A stretch of 64,000 nt of DNA from UBA10649 sp963793105 (GTDB taxonomy: Bacteria > Actinomycetota > Actinomycetes > S36-B12): NCBI GenBank assembly GCA_963793105.1, contig CAWBZB010000014.1, forward strand, positions 60,219 to 124,218, in the 5' to 3' direction. The position numbers and the translations under genes were made by a program. The notes beneath the pieces were generated by a model, which saw nothing but the letters and a program-made list of their open reading frames with translations, was not told where the DNA came from and searched no databases. This document shows positions 26,701 through 34,774 of this stretch, piece by piece. Every line of letters starts with the position of its first letter. Position 1 is the first letter of the stretch.

Positions 26701-26870
26701 TCGCGGATGTTCGGGAAGGCGACGTTGACGATCGTGGCGTCCAGGAACGCGAGGAAGGCGCCGAAGGAGGCGACCAGCAGCACGGTCTTCCCGGAGATGC
26801 GGCCGCGGACGCCAGACTCAGCTGGCCGTGAACTGTCCGGCGTCGTCGTGTCGATGCGCAGGTCGCTCAT
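23718..26870 (-). CDS. MFS transporter / cyclic-nucleotide-binding / patatin phospholipase fusion
   Basis: The 1050-residue protein has three parts. Residues ~25-470 are a 14-helix DHA2-type MFS domain (AFLAFLDATIVNVAFPNIR, GRLADLVGRRRTF). Residues ~500-620 are a cyclic-nucleotide-binding domain with a canonical phosphate cassette, VLGELALLTGGARSASV. Residues ~780-1000 are a patatin-like lipase with oxyanion motif GGGARAF (~791), nucleophile elbow GASLGS (~819) and catalytic DGG (~934), all intact. Mycobacterial Rv3239c and Rv3728 are, as I recall, of the same architecture. The lipase half resembles neuropathy-target-esterase phospholipases. It may act on membrane lipids under cyclic-nucleotide control; what the MFS part moves is unknown. 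It is followed upstream by the kinase/phosphatase gene in the same direction. Confidence 0.9.
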   Translation of the reverse strand: MSDLRIDTTTPDSSRPAESGVRGRISGKTVLLVASFGAFLAFLDATIVNVAFPNIRESFPDSTISTLSWILNAYSIVFAAFLVVSGRLADLVGRRRTFTNGVLVFTVASVLCALAPTVELLVAFRVVQALGAALLVPASLALVVDAFPPERRSHAVGLWGAAAALAAGLGPPIGGALVEWGDWRWAFMVNLPFGVAALWAGRRLLVESRAPGRRRLPDLVGAAISAVMLGALTLGIVKGGDWGWTSLQTIGCFVVALVLLGAFVQSSRRHRSPLIDPALLRIRSFVVGNLATIVAGVGFYAYLLNNILWLQYVWGYSILVSGLAVVPGALVAAVLAARLGPLAQTHGYRLVIVPGAIIWALAYVWYLARVEVTPDFWGAWLPGQVLSGIGVGATLPVLGSAALAAVPGGRFATASAVNSSARQIGGVLGIAILVVIIGTPSPTSTVDSLRGGWVFSAACFALAAVVAAFIGRVTAASGDAEESPSRPPTVVVPPAPTTDNGPRTTLSSTTLLSRLPPEVRTRLESSATPVVVPGGELLFAAGDPADAAYVITAGRMDVEQNGNVIRQLGAGAVLGELALLTGGARSASVRARRDSHLLRVSHALFEETVTADSRALRAMAGVLAEQLQDAAPAAPGRPPRPRLIGVVAVHAGAPVEAVEAAIAAYLEPHLRVARPGRVDPAGLERAERASDRVLLVAGDPDDEWWSTCLRQADLVVFVAGSDAAVPSEPPLSRTGSDVVLVGPSAPGETVRSWQSSLDPYRITQASGDLSAALRPLAARIAGRSVGVVMAGGGARAFAHLGVLLELEAAGIPVDRVAGASLGSIVAATYARGFDAQTAVDLSYEEFVRSNPYNDYTLPTVSMVKGRRTERALRRRLTSIHIEELPRIFRCVSTDLQTRTTHIHRTGDLTSAVMDSLSIPGLFPPRPDGARLLVDGGVLDNLPVHLLTERDEGPIIAVNIGMGGGSSGAPGAQKDGSASRVRVPAIGETLMRSLFIGSGGAVVEAQAAGAIVVTPSSMGVGLLEFHQLDRMVESGREAGRALIEQSGHLLQ

Positions 26871-26900
26871 GGTCCGTGAAGTCTGGCACCGCGGAGGCTG

Positions 26901-28553
26901 TCACGCGCCGACTTCAACCGAACTCGCCTCGGCGACACAGGCGATCGCCAACACGGTGACGTCGTCGGATTGCCGGGCGCCCCGAGCGAAGGTCTCGACC
27001 TCGTCGAACGTCGCGCCGACGAGGACCGCCGAGGTCGCGTCCGTGAGGCCCTGGAGTCGGGCGATGAGGCGGTCCTCACCCAGCATGCCGCCGGCGTCGT
27101 CCTCGGCCTCGGTCACACCATCGGTGTACAGCACAAGTCGGCTTCCCGGCTCGAGCTGCACCTCACCCGAGCGGTATTCCAGGCCGGGAATCATGCCGAC
27201 GAACGGGTTGACGGGCTCGCGGAGGTAGGCGAACGGCCCCTCGCCGACGGACAGCAGCGGCGGGTTGTGACCGGCGTTGACGAACTGGAGGCGGTACGTG
27301 TCGAGGTCGAGCAGGCCGCAGAACGCCGTCAGGAACTGCCGTGCCGAGTTGTGCTCGCAGAGCTGGTTGTTCAGCCTGGCCACCAACTGCTCGAGATGGT
27401 CGTCCGACGGGGCGGGCTGGCGCGGCTGGGCCCGCAGCGCGGCGATCGCTCGCACCATGAACAAGGCGGCCGGCAGGCTCTTCCCGCAGACGTCGGCGAC
27501 GACGAACAGCAGGTGGCTGTCATCGAGGAGGAACACGTCGTAGAAGTCGCCGCCGACCTCTCGTGCGGGACGCATGCGCCCCACGCAGTCCAGCCGCCGA
27601 TCGTCTGGGAACAGCGGCTCCGCAGGCAGCATGCTGGCCTGGATGCCGCGGGCGAAGTCCATCTCGCGGCGCGCCTGCTCCATCTCCATGAGCTGACGCA
27701 TGCGCTCGATCGTCAGCTTGTCGCTGCGCCGCATGCGCTCGGACTGCGCGGACATCAGGTTGCGCGCGACCCTGGGGATGGCGATGACCCGGTTCAGGAA
27801 GGTGTCATCGTCGACCACGACGAGTCGCGTGCCCTTCAGAGCATGGACGTGGGCGGACACCGGCTGCTCGTCGATGACGGACATCTCGCCCACGCACTCA
27901 CCCGCCGCGACCTCGATGAACTCCTCGCCCTCTGGCTGGTCGAGGTAGATACGGAGCGTCCCCTCGATCACCAGCAGCACTGAGCGGTTCGCTTCACCTC
28001 GCTCGAGCACCGCCATGTCGTCCGCGATGTCCTGGACCGTCAGGACACCGAGGGCGCCGTCGACGACGGAGTCCTCCACCCCGCCGAAGATGCCGACCTC
28101 GCCCAGACCCTCCAGGCGCTCCGGGGGTCGGGCCGGCTGCTCCAGCGCGAACATAAGTGTGAGCACGTTGCAGCCATCCAGGAATTCATACCGTTGGTGG
28201 TCGCTGAACTGCCCGATGATCTGCAGACCCCGACCGCCCAGCGGGAGCTCGGCGAGGGTCGCCGCCATCGGCGCGGCCTCGAACGCCAGGGGGTCGAACG
28301 GCGCACACCGATCCACTACGACAAGGCTCAGTTCGCCTTCATGGACCTCCGCAGTCCACTGCACGCGCTCGCCACGGCAGGATTCGCCTCCGTACTTCAC
28401 GAGGTTCGTCGCCAGCTCCTCGACGCATACCTCTACGCGGTAGCGGTCCCGATCAGCGAACGCGAAGTCCGCTCCCAGGTCCTGGCACCACCGACTTGCC
28501 GACGACACCAGCGACGATCCGACCCCACCGATCAACAGCCGCCTCTGGATCAT
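26901..28553 (-). CDS. RsbW-like kinase / cNMP-binding / PP2C (SpoIIE) phosphatase fusion
   Basis: The 550-residue protein has three domains. Residues ~1-135 are a HATPase of the anti-sigma (RsbW/SpoIIAB) type with CVEELATNLVKYGG and a glycine box PLGGRGLQIIGQF. Residues ~150-265 are a cyclic-nucleotide-binding fold whose phosphate cassette (CVGEMSVIDEQPVSAHV) lacks the usual arginine. Residues ~300-540 are a PP2C/SpoIIE phosphatase with REVGGDFYDV, FVVADVCGKSLPAALFM, NAGHNPP and LYTDGVTEA. It could both phosphorylate and dephosphorylate the STAS protein encoded 23 nt upstream. The sigma factor is not nearby. Confidence 0.88.
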   Translation of the reverse strand: MIQRRLLIGGVGSSLVSSASRWCQDLGADFAFADRDRYRVEVCVEELATNLVKYGGESCRGERVQWTAEVHEGELSLVVVDRCAPFDPLAFEAAPMAATLAELPLGGRGLQIIGQFSDHQRYEFLDGCNVLTLMFALEQPARPPERLEGLGEVGIFGGVEDSVVDGALGVLTVQDIADDMAVLERGEANRSVLLVIEGTLRIYLDQPEGEEFIEVAAGECVGEMSVIDEQPVSAHVHALKGTRLVVVDDDTFLNRVIAIPRVARNLMSAQSERMRRSDKLTIERMRQLMEMEQARREMDFARGIQASMLPAEPLFPDDRRLDCVGRMRPAREVGGDFYDVFLLDDSHLLFVVADVCGKSLPAALFMVRAIAALRAQPRQPAPSDDHLEQLVARLNNQLCEHNSARQFLTAFCGLLDLDTYRLQFVNAGHNPPLLSVGEGPFAYLREPVNPFVGMIPGLEYRSGEVQLEPGSRLVLYTDGVTEAEDDAGGMLGEDRLIARLQGLTDATSAVLVGATFDEVETFARGARQSDDVTVLAIACVAEASSVEVGA

Positions 28554-28576
28554 CGCGCCCGCTCGTGCTGACGCGG

Positions 28577-28906
28577 TCAGAATAGGGAGGCTGCCTCGTC
28601 AGCGGTGCCCCGCACCGGAATGATCTGATCGATGCCCGTGGTCTTCAGGAAGCTCGTCGTGTTGCTGTCGGGACTGACCAGCACCAGTGTCCCGCCCAGC
28701 TTCTGCTGATCCTGCGAGGCCGCCACCAGCATGCGGATCCCCAGCGATGCCAGGAACGGCACCGCGCTCAGATCGACGATGACGTTCGGCTCCTCGGTCG
28801 CCGCGGCATGGAAGTCCGACTCGACCGCACTCACTCCATCGGCATCCAGCCGCCCCGCCAACGTGACGCGGCGAACGGATCCGACCTGGTCCACTGAAAC
28901 TGACAC
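28577..28906 (-). CDS. STAS-domain anti-sigma factor antagonist
   Basis: The 109-residue protein is a single STAS domain: VRRVTLAGRLDADGVSAVE, NVIVDLSAVPFLASLGIRML and ILVxP-type late strands. The serine in FLASLGIR is at the position phosphorylated in SpoIIAA/RsbV proteins. GTG at 28906 follows GGAGA. It is the first gene of a set with the kinase/phosphatase fusion and the MFS-patatin protein, and is their likely partner-switch substrate. No anti-sigma/sigma pair is adjacent, so the downstream target is unknown. Confidence 0.87.
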   Translation of the reverse strand: MSVSVDQVGSVRRVTLAGRLDADGVSAVESDFHAAATEEPNVIVDLSAVPFLASLGIRMLVAASQDQQKLGGTLVLVSPDSNTTSFLKTTGIDQIIPVRGTADEAASLF

Positions 28907-29183
28907 CGCTTGTCTCCTGTCTCTTCAATGCCTGGCGTCCCATGACGCGGCACGGCCGGTGTCGGTGGGTCGGGCCTTTCGGCGGCGAACCAACTGACCG
29001 ACAACGGCGGTCCAGTCCAAGCTCCTCGCGCGATACTACGGGACCGCTGGCAGCGACCTACGGCCTTTTCGAGGTCTGGCTCACTGCGTCCTCTCCACCG
29101 GGCAGACCCGTGAGGTGGGCCCCGCGAAGGCGACCCTGAGCACTGTCCGCGGGCGACAAGTAGCGGTGAGCAGGCGGCGGCCC

Positions 29184-29189
29184 TAGGGT
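29184..29189 (+). promoter_or_regulatory. Predicted -10 box of leaderless crtI-like transcript
   Basis: TAGGGT stands 6 nt before the GTG at 29196 and there is no ribosome binding site between. The 289-nt region from 28907 to here holds no ORF I can support. Confidence 0.45.
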
Positions 29190-29195
29190 CCTAGC

Positions 29196-30728
29196 GTGCG
29201 CATAGCGGTCATCGGCAGTGGATTCGGCGGTCTCGCCGCAGCCGTACGCCTTGCGGCGGCGGGCCACCACGTCGACATCTTCGAGAAGCGCGACCGGATC
29301 GGTGGGCGGGCATACCAATACGAGATCGGGGGGTTCCGTTTCGACGGCGGCCCGACGGTGCTCACGGCCCCGTTCATGTTCGAGGAGCTGTTCGAGCTGG
29401 CCGGCGAACGGCTCGCGGATCACGTCGACCTGGTGCCGCTGGATCCCTTCTACCGCGTCTTCGACGCCGACCAGCGCACCTTCGACTACCACGCCGACCT
29501 CGAGGCCTTCCTCCGCGAGGTCGAGCGATGCAGTCCCGACGACGCGGCCGGCGTGCGGCGTCTGACCCAGCGGATCAGCCGCGTCTTCGACGCCTTCTAC
29601 CCCTATACCGAGCGGAACATGATGCAGCCGTCGGTCATGCTGGCCATGCTGCCGTTCATGGTGCGGCAGCGGGCCATGGCGGGGGTGGCTCGCACGGTCA
29701 ACCAGGCCGTACGCGACCCGTTCCTGCGTCAGGCACTCTCCTTCCACCCGCTGCTCGTGGGCGGCCGCCCGTCGACGACTCCGGCCCTCTACAGCCTCAT
29801 CGTCGAGTTCGAGCGGAGGTGGGGCGTTCACTACGCACTCGGCGGGACCGGAGCGCTCGTCGCGGCCATCGGATCGCTGTTCGAGAGGCTTGGCGGCCGG
29901 ATCCACGTTCGCGCCGAGGTGGACCGGATCACGGTCGACGCAGGGCGTGCGACCGGTGTGCGTCTGGTGGACGGTACCGAGCATCACGCCGACGTCGTGG
30001 TGTCCAACTCCGACCCGGGACACACCTACAGCCACCTGCTGCGCACGACGCGACGTTTCTGGGAGTCCGACGGTCGGCAGCGGCTTCGGCAGCCCAGCAT
30101 GTCCCTGCACGTGCTCTATCTGGGGGCCGACCGGCAGTGGCCGGACTCACCGCTCACCCACCACAACATCCTGCTTCCGAGGGATCACCGAGCGACGATG
30201 AGGAGGGTCTTCGGCAGGCACCGGGTGGCCGCGTCGCAGGTCGCCGTCGACCCGTTCCTGTACGTGCACGTGCCGTCGAAGACCGACCCGACCGTCGCCC
30301 CGCCCGGGCACGAGAGCATGTACGTCCTGGTCGCGGCACCGCCACTGCCACGTGCGGAACAGGACGATCCGGAGGCGACAGCGCTCGAGGCGGCAGCCGT
30401 CCGACAGACCGTGCTCGACACCCTCGAGGACGGCTACCTCCCGGGGCTGCGCGAGCACCTGATCGTGGAGCACGCCATCGGGCCCGACCACTTCCGTGAC
30501 GTGCTCAACTCCCCCCGGGGGTCCGGCTTCTCGCTTCGACCCACGCTGATGCAGTCCGGGTGGTTCCGGCCGCACAACCGCTCGCAGGATGTCGCGGGGC
30601 TGTACCTCGTGGGGGCAGGGACTCATCCCGGCGCCGGCGTACCTGCCGTGCTGGCATCCGGGAAGATCGCGGCCGGCCTCATCGACGGCGAGACCGCCGT
30701 GCGGCGAAACGCGGCGCCGACCACATGA
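29196..30728 (+). CDS. Phytoene desaturase / carotenoid oxidoreductase (CrtI-type)
   Basis: The 510-residue flavoprotein has the FAD dinucleotide motif VIGSGFGGLAAAVRLAAAGH, then EKRDRIGGRAYQYE, a substrate region FDGGPTVLTAPFMFEEL and the C-terminal FAD motif GLYLVGAGTHPGAGVPAVL. These mark the CrtI/CrtN/CrtD/CrtO family, which desaturates or isomerises carotenoids at the membrane. Which carotenoid step it performs cannot be told; no crtB or crtE is in the window. Its stop overlaps the start of a carotenoid cleavage oxygenase (ATGA), so the two products are made together. Confidence 0.88.
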   Translation: MRIAVIGSGFGGLAAAVRLAAAGHHVDIFEKRDRIGGRAYQYEIGGFRFDGGPTVLTAPFMFEELFELAGERLADHVDLVPLDPFYRVFDADQRTFDYHADLEAFLREVERCSPDDAAGVRRLTQRISRVFDAFYPYTERNMMQPSVMLAMLPFMVRQRAMAGVARTVNQAVRDPFLRQALSFHPLLVGGRPSTTPALYSLIVEFERRWGVHYALGGTGALVAAIGSLFERLGGRIHVRAEVDRITVDAGRATGVRLVDGTEHHADVVVSNSDPGHTYSHLLRTTRRFWESDGRQRLRQPSMSLHVLYLGADRQWPDSPLTHHNILLPRDHRATMRRVFGRHRVAASQVAVDPFLYVHVPSKTDPTVAPPGHESMYVLVAAPPLPRAEQDDPEATALEAAAVRQTVLDTLEDGYLPGLREHLIVEHAIGPDHFRDVLNSPRGSGFSLRPTLMQSGWFRPHNRSQDVAGLYLVGAGTHPGAGVPAVLASGKIAAGLIDGETAVRRNAAPTT

Positions 30729-32158
30729 CGGTCGCCGACTACGCCGCGCTGGGGCTCGGCGAGTCCCCCGAGACCGTCCTCGACGACCTTCACGTGACCG
30801 GGAACCTGCCGGACTGGCTCACGGGAACGCTGCTGCGCAACGGCCCCGGCACGTTCCGGGTGGGCAAGGAGCGCTACCGGCACTGGTTCGACGGACTTGC
30901 GATGCTCCATCGCTTCACCATCGAGGCTGGCACGGTCTCCTACGCGAGCCGTTTCCTCGAGGGGCGTGCCCGCAGCGAGGCCGAGCGCACGGGACACATC
31001 GCCTACTCGGAGTTCGCCACCGATCCGTGCCGATCGCTGTTCGCCCGGACGGCGGCCGTCTTCCATCGCGAGGTGACCGACAGTGCCAAGGTCAACATCG
31101 CCCGGGTGGCGGACCAGTACCTGGCCCTCGCCGAGACTCCCATCCAGGTGTCGTTCGACCCCGTGACCCTGCGGTCGACCGGGGTCACCGGCTGGGACGA
31201 GTCGACCTTCGGCCGGATGACGACGGTGCACCCGCACCTCGATGAGGCCAGGCGGGAGGGCTACAACCTCGTGACCCGGTATGGGGCCGCGAGCCAGTAC
31301 GTCCTGCGGCAGTTCGACACCGCGGACCCATCCATCACGACCCGCACGCTGGCCTCACGACGGGTCGCGGAGCCCGCCTACATCCACTCCTTCGGCATGT
31401 CGTCGAGGTACCTGGTCATCGCCGAGTTCCCCTTCGTCGTGAACCCGCTGTCGCTGCTCCTGTGGATCCGCCCCTACATCGAGAACTTCCGCTGGAAGCC
31501 GCACCGCGGTACTCGCTTCCACGTCTTCGAGCGATCGACGGGGAGCCGGGTCGGCACGTACGAGAGCGAGTCGTTCTTCTCCTTCCATCACGTGAATGCC
31601 TTCGACTCCGGCGATGACCTCGTCGTCGACCTGGTGGCGTACGACGATGCCTCGATCATCGACTCGTTCTACGTCCACCGACTGGAGGATCCCGAGAACA
31701 CGCTCCCCGAGGGCAGGCTGCGTCGGTTCCGCCTGCCGGTCGCGGGCCGGACCAGGCCGGTGATCGCGGAGACGCTGGCGGACACCCCGCTCGAGCTCCC
31801 CTCCCTGGACGCCGCACGGGTGGGCACGACCGCGGAGCACCGCTACGTCTACGGAGTGGGGCTGCGCGACGCGCAGGGCTTCTACGACCAGCTGGTGAAG
31901 GTGGACATCGCCGACGGATCCGCCGCCACCTGGTACGAACCGCACTGCTATCCGGGCGAAGGCGTGTTCGCTGGCCGCCCCGGCCGGCACGCGGAGGACG
32001 ACGGCGTGATCCTGTCCGTGGTCCTCGACGAGGCTCAGGGGACCTCGTTCCTCCTCGTGCTCGACGCAGCCACGTTCACCGAGATGGCGCGTGTGACGCT
32101 CCCCCACCCCGTGCTGTTCGGCTACCACGGTCAGTTCTACGACACCCCGGCCGGCTAG
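30725..32158 (+). CDS. Carotenoid cleavage oxygenase
   Basis: The 477-residue protein is an RPE65/CCD-family non-haem iron oxygenase. It starts near LPDWLTGTLLRNGPGTF with HWFDGLAMLHRF, a conserved family entry. Candidate iron-binding histidines lie at ~169 (VHPHLDE), ~220 (YIHSFGMSS), ~288 (FSFHHVNAF) and ~468 (FGYHGQF). It cleaves a carotenoid to apocarotenoid products. Coupling to the CrtI-like gene suggests a made-and-cut pathway, perhaps giving retinal or a related aldehyde; that is inference. No rhodopsin gene is in the window. Confidence 0.88.
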   Translation: MTVADYAALGLGESPETVLDDLHVTGNLPDWLTGTLLRNGPGTFRVGKERYRHWFDGLAMLHRFTIEAGTVSYASRFLEGRARSEAERTGHIAYSEFATDPCRSLFARTAAVFHREVTDSAKVNIARVADQYLALAETPIQVSFDPVTLRSTGVTGWDESTFGRMTTVHPHLDEARREGYNLVTRYGAASQYVLRQFDTADPSITTRTLASRRVAEPAYIHSFGMSSRYLVIAEFPFVVNPLSLLLWIRPYIENFRWKPHRGTRFHVFERSTGSRVGTYESESFFSFHHVNAFDSGDDLVVDLVAYDDASIIDSFYVHRLEDPENTLPEGRLRRFRLPVAGRTRPVIAETLADTPLELPSLDAARVGTTAEHRYVYGVGLRDAQGFYDQLVKVDIADGSAATWYEPHCYPGEGVFAGRPGRHAEDDGVILSVVLDEAQGTSFLLVLDAATFTEMARVTLPHPVLFGYHGQFYDTPAG

Positions 32159-32279
32159 GCCGGCCCAGGCTGCTTCCGTCCGCGCCGGGGGCGAAGGCAC
32201 GCAGTTCGGGTGACGAACGGCCCTAGTCGCACCCCTCTCGGCGCACATACGCTGGCGAGGCCGTCGCCGGAGGATGTCC

Positions 32280-33440
32280 ATGGGAAATGGCGCGATCCTG
32301 GATCTCGAGGGCCTGCAGGCGCTCGTCGATACCCTGCGTGACCTCGGCTACCGGGTGTTGGGGCCGACGCTCCGCGACGGCGCTCTCGTCATGGCAGAGA
32401 TCTCGACTCTTGACGACCTTCCACAGGGGATCGGCGATGAGCAGGAGGCCGGACGCTACCGGACTCATCCCCGCCCGGACCGTTCGCTGTTCGGTTTCGC
32501 CGCCACCGCCACGTCGGCGAAGTCGGTCCTGTTCCCGGCCGACGAGCAACTGTGGCGCGGCATCCGATCGGGCAGCGGTTTCGACGTGTCCCCCGCGGAC
32601 CCGGAGGCCGGTCCCGTGGCCCTGCTGGGGATCCGCGGATGCGACCTCGCCGCAGTGCGCATCCACGACTCCGTCCTGCTTGATCGAGGCGCGATCGACG
32701 TGCACTACTCGGCGAGGCGGGAGCGCAGTCTCCTCGTCGCCGTGACGTGTGCCGCGCCGGCCGGGACCTGCTTCTGCTCATCGATGGGCACCGGCCCGAA
32801 GCCGGGCGAGGGCGCCGACCTCGTGCTCACCGAGCTGATCGACGAGCGCAGCCACCGTTTCCTCGTCGAGACGGGGACCCCGGCGGGTGCGGAGATCCTC
32901 GCCCTGCTGCCGACGGTGGAGGCCAGTTCGACCGACCGGGACGCCGCTGAGGCCGTCGTGTCCGCGGCGACAGAACGGATGGGTCGCGAGATGCGGACCG
33001 ACGACCTGAGCGACCTGCTGCTCGCCAGTGCGGAGAGTCCCCGATGGGTCGACGTGGCCGAACGCTGCCTCGCGTGCACGAACTGCACGATGGTGTGCCC
33101 CACCTGCTTCTGCACGTCGGTGGAGGACGTCAGCGACCTCTCCGGCGCCGTCGATGACCGCCACCGGGTGTGGGACTCCTGCTTCTCGACCGAGTACTCG
33201 CGGTTGCACGGCGGCGCCGTCCGCACCTCGACTGCCGCTCGGTACCGGCAGTGGCTCACCCACAAGCTGGGTACGTGGCCCCTGCAGTTCGGGATGTCGG
33301 GCTGCGTCGGGTGCGGGCGCTGCATCACCTGGTGCCCGGCGGCCATCGACATCACCGACGAAGTGGCTGCTCTCCGCGAGGACGCCGAACGCCGTGGATA
33401 CCCACGGGCAGCCGCCCCGACATCGACTGCGACGAGGTAG
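32280..33440 (+). CDS. [NiFe] hydrogenase group 3b, beta subunit (iron-sulfur)
   Basis: The 386-residue protein resembles the beta subunit of archaeal and bacterial sulfhydrogenases (HydB/HyhB). Near the C-terminus are two [4Fe-4S] motifs, CLACTNCTMVCPTCFC and CVGCGRCITWCP; upstream is RGCDLAAVRIHD. It passes electrons between the hydrogenase core and the flavin subunit in the cytoplasm. ATG at 32280 was chosen because GGAGG lies 6 nt upstream; the ATG at 32274 abuts that site. It is the first gene of a tightly packed operon. Confidence 0.87.
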   Translation: MGNGAILDLEGLQALVDTLRDLGYRVLGPTLRDGALVMAEISTLDDLPQGIGDEQEAGRYRTHPRPDRSLFGFAATATSAKSVLFPADEQLWRGIRSGSGFDVSPADPEAGPVALLGIRGCDLAAVRIHDSVLLDRGAIDVHYSARRERSLLVAVTCAAPAGTCFCSSMGTGPKPGEGADLVLTELIDERSHRFLVETGTPAGAEILALLPTVEASSTDRDAAEAVVSAATERMGREMRTDDLSDLLLASAESPRWVDVAERCLACTNCTMVCPTCFCTSVEDVSDLSGAVDDRHRVWDSCFSTEYSRLHGGAVRTSTAARYRQWLTHKLGTWPLQFGMSGCVGCGRCITWCPAAIDITDEVAALREDAERRGYPRAAAPTSTATR

Positions 33441-33449
33441 GAGGATCCC

Positions 33450-33911
33450 ATGCGCACCCTCGCGGAGTACCTTCCCGAGAGCCCGTTCTTCGCAGGTCTC
33501 GACGCCGAGGCCATGGAACTGGTGGTCGGTTGCGCACAGAACGTTCGCTTCGAGCAGGGCGACGTGCTCTTCCGAACGGGGACGCCGGCCGACACCTTCT
33601 ACGTCATACGACATGGCCGGGTCGCCCTCGAGGTACACGACCCCCGACGCCAGGCGATTGTCGTCGCCACGTTGGGCGATGGCGAGGTCGCCGGCTGGTC
33701 CTGGCTGGTGCCGCCGTACCGGTGGATGTTCGACGGGCGCGCTGTCTCACCCGTCAGCGCGGTCGCCCTGGACGGGGCGTGCCTGCGCGGCAAGTGCGAT
33801 CAGGACCCGAGGCTGGGCTACGCGCTGATGCAGCGCGTCTCCCACATCATGTACGAGCGACTGCAGGACGCTCGCATGCGGCTGCTCGACCTGTACGGCA
33901 GTTCGCCGTGA
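33450..33911 (+). CDS. Cyclic-nucleotide-binding-fold protein inside the hydrogenase operon
   Basis: The 153-residue protein is a single Crp-like beta-roll with a C-terminal helix and no DNA-binding domain. It opens SPFFAGLDAEAMELV, FEQGDVLFRTGTPADTFYVI. The phosphate cassette is atypical (GDGEVAGWSWLVPPYRW) and lacks the GExA...RxA pattern, so it may not bind cAMP. It sits between the beta and gamma subunit genes, with a GTGA overlap to gamma, so it is made with the enzyme and may regulate or assemble it. Confidence 0.82.
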   Translation: MRTLAEYLPESPFFAGLDAEAMELVVGCAQNVRFEQGDVLFRTGTPADTFYVIRHGRVALEVHDPRRQAIVVATLGDGEVAGWSWLVPPYRWMFDGRAVSPVSAVALDGACLRGKCDQDPRLGYALMQRVSHIMYERLQDARMRLLDLYGSSP

Positions 33912-34774
33912 GCGTGCGCACGCCGACCGCGTCGCCGATCCGCGAGCGGCCCGCGGATCCGATGATCCCCCGGGCGTTCAGCGTCGTGGGCACCCAACTG
34001 GACACCCCGGACACGGTGACTCTTGCCCTGGAGCCGATCGACGGCCCGCCCCTGCAGCACCGGGCCGGGCAGTTCACCATGCTGCACGCTTTCGGCGTCG
34101 GCGAGGTCCCCATCTCCATCTGCGGTGACCCGACCCGGCCCGGGCCGCTGCTGCACACGATCCGTGACGTCGGCAACGTGACGCACGCGCTGGTGGCGGC
34201 GACCCCGGGCACCACGATCGGTGTGCGCGGCCCGTTCGGCACGGGATGGGACGTCTCGGACGGAAGGGGCGGCGACATCGTCGTCGTCACGGGCGGGATC
34301 GGGCTGGCTCCCCTTCGGCCGGCGATCTGGGAGGTGGCGTCCCGGCGCAGTGACTACGACCGGGTCGTCCTGCTGTACGGGGCGCGCTCGCCGGCGGACA
34401 TCCTGTTCGCCGACGACCTGGCGGAGTGGGCTGAGCAGCACGACATCGTGGTCGAGACGACCGTCGACTACGGCCCGCCGAGCTGGACCGGCCGCGTCGG
34501 TCTGGTCACCACGCTGGTGGCGCGCGCCGGCTTTGACCCTCTGCGCACCCTGGCCCTCGTCTGCGGTCCCGAGGTGATGATGCGCTACACGGCGACGGCG
34601 CTCATGGGTCGCGGTGTCCCGGACGCGCGCATCCGGCTGTCGATGGAGCGCAACATGAAGTGCGGCGTCGGACTGTGCGGACACTGCCAGCTGCGCGAGC
34701 TGTTCCTGTGCGTCGACGGTCCTGTCGTCGGCTACGACCGCCTTGCCCCGCTCATGGACGTCCGGGAGCTGTGA
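33908..34774 (+). CDS. [NiFe] hydrogenase group 3b, gamma subunit (FAD, NAD(P)H)
   Basis: The 288-residue protein is a ferredoxin-NADP-reductase-like flavoprotein: a FAD domain (HRAGQFTMLHAFGVGE), the NAD(P) motif VTGGIGLAPLRPAIW and CGPEVMMRYT. A C-terminal [2Fe-2S] site follows at CGVGLCGHCQ and LCVDGP. It exchanges electrons between NAD(P)H and the iron-sulfur chain, as HydG does in sulfhydrogenases. GTG at 33908 overlaps the upstream stop, and its own stop overlaps the small subunit start. Confidence 0.89.
   Translation: MSVRTPTASPIRERPADPMIPRAFSVVGTQLDTPDTVTLALEPIDGPPLQHRAGQFTMLHAFGVGEVPISICGDPTRPGPLLHTIRDVGNVTHALVAATPGTTIGVRGPFGTGWDVSDGRGGDIVVVTGGIGLAPLRPAIWEVASRRSDYDRVVLLYGARSPADILFADDLAEWAEQHDIVVETTVDYGPPSWTGRVGLVTTLVARAGFDPLRTLALVCGPEVMMRYTATALMGRGVPDARIRLSMERNMKCGVGLCGHCQLRELFLCVDGPVVGYDRLAPLMDVREL

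Noticed and set aside
30560..30724. Longer start for the carotenoid oxygenase
   Set aside because: It would overlap the CrtI-like gene by 168 nt; the ATG at 30725 gives the usual ATGA overlap and the family's N-terminus.
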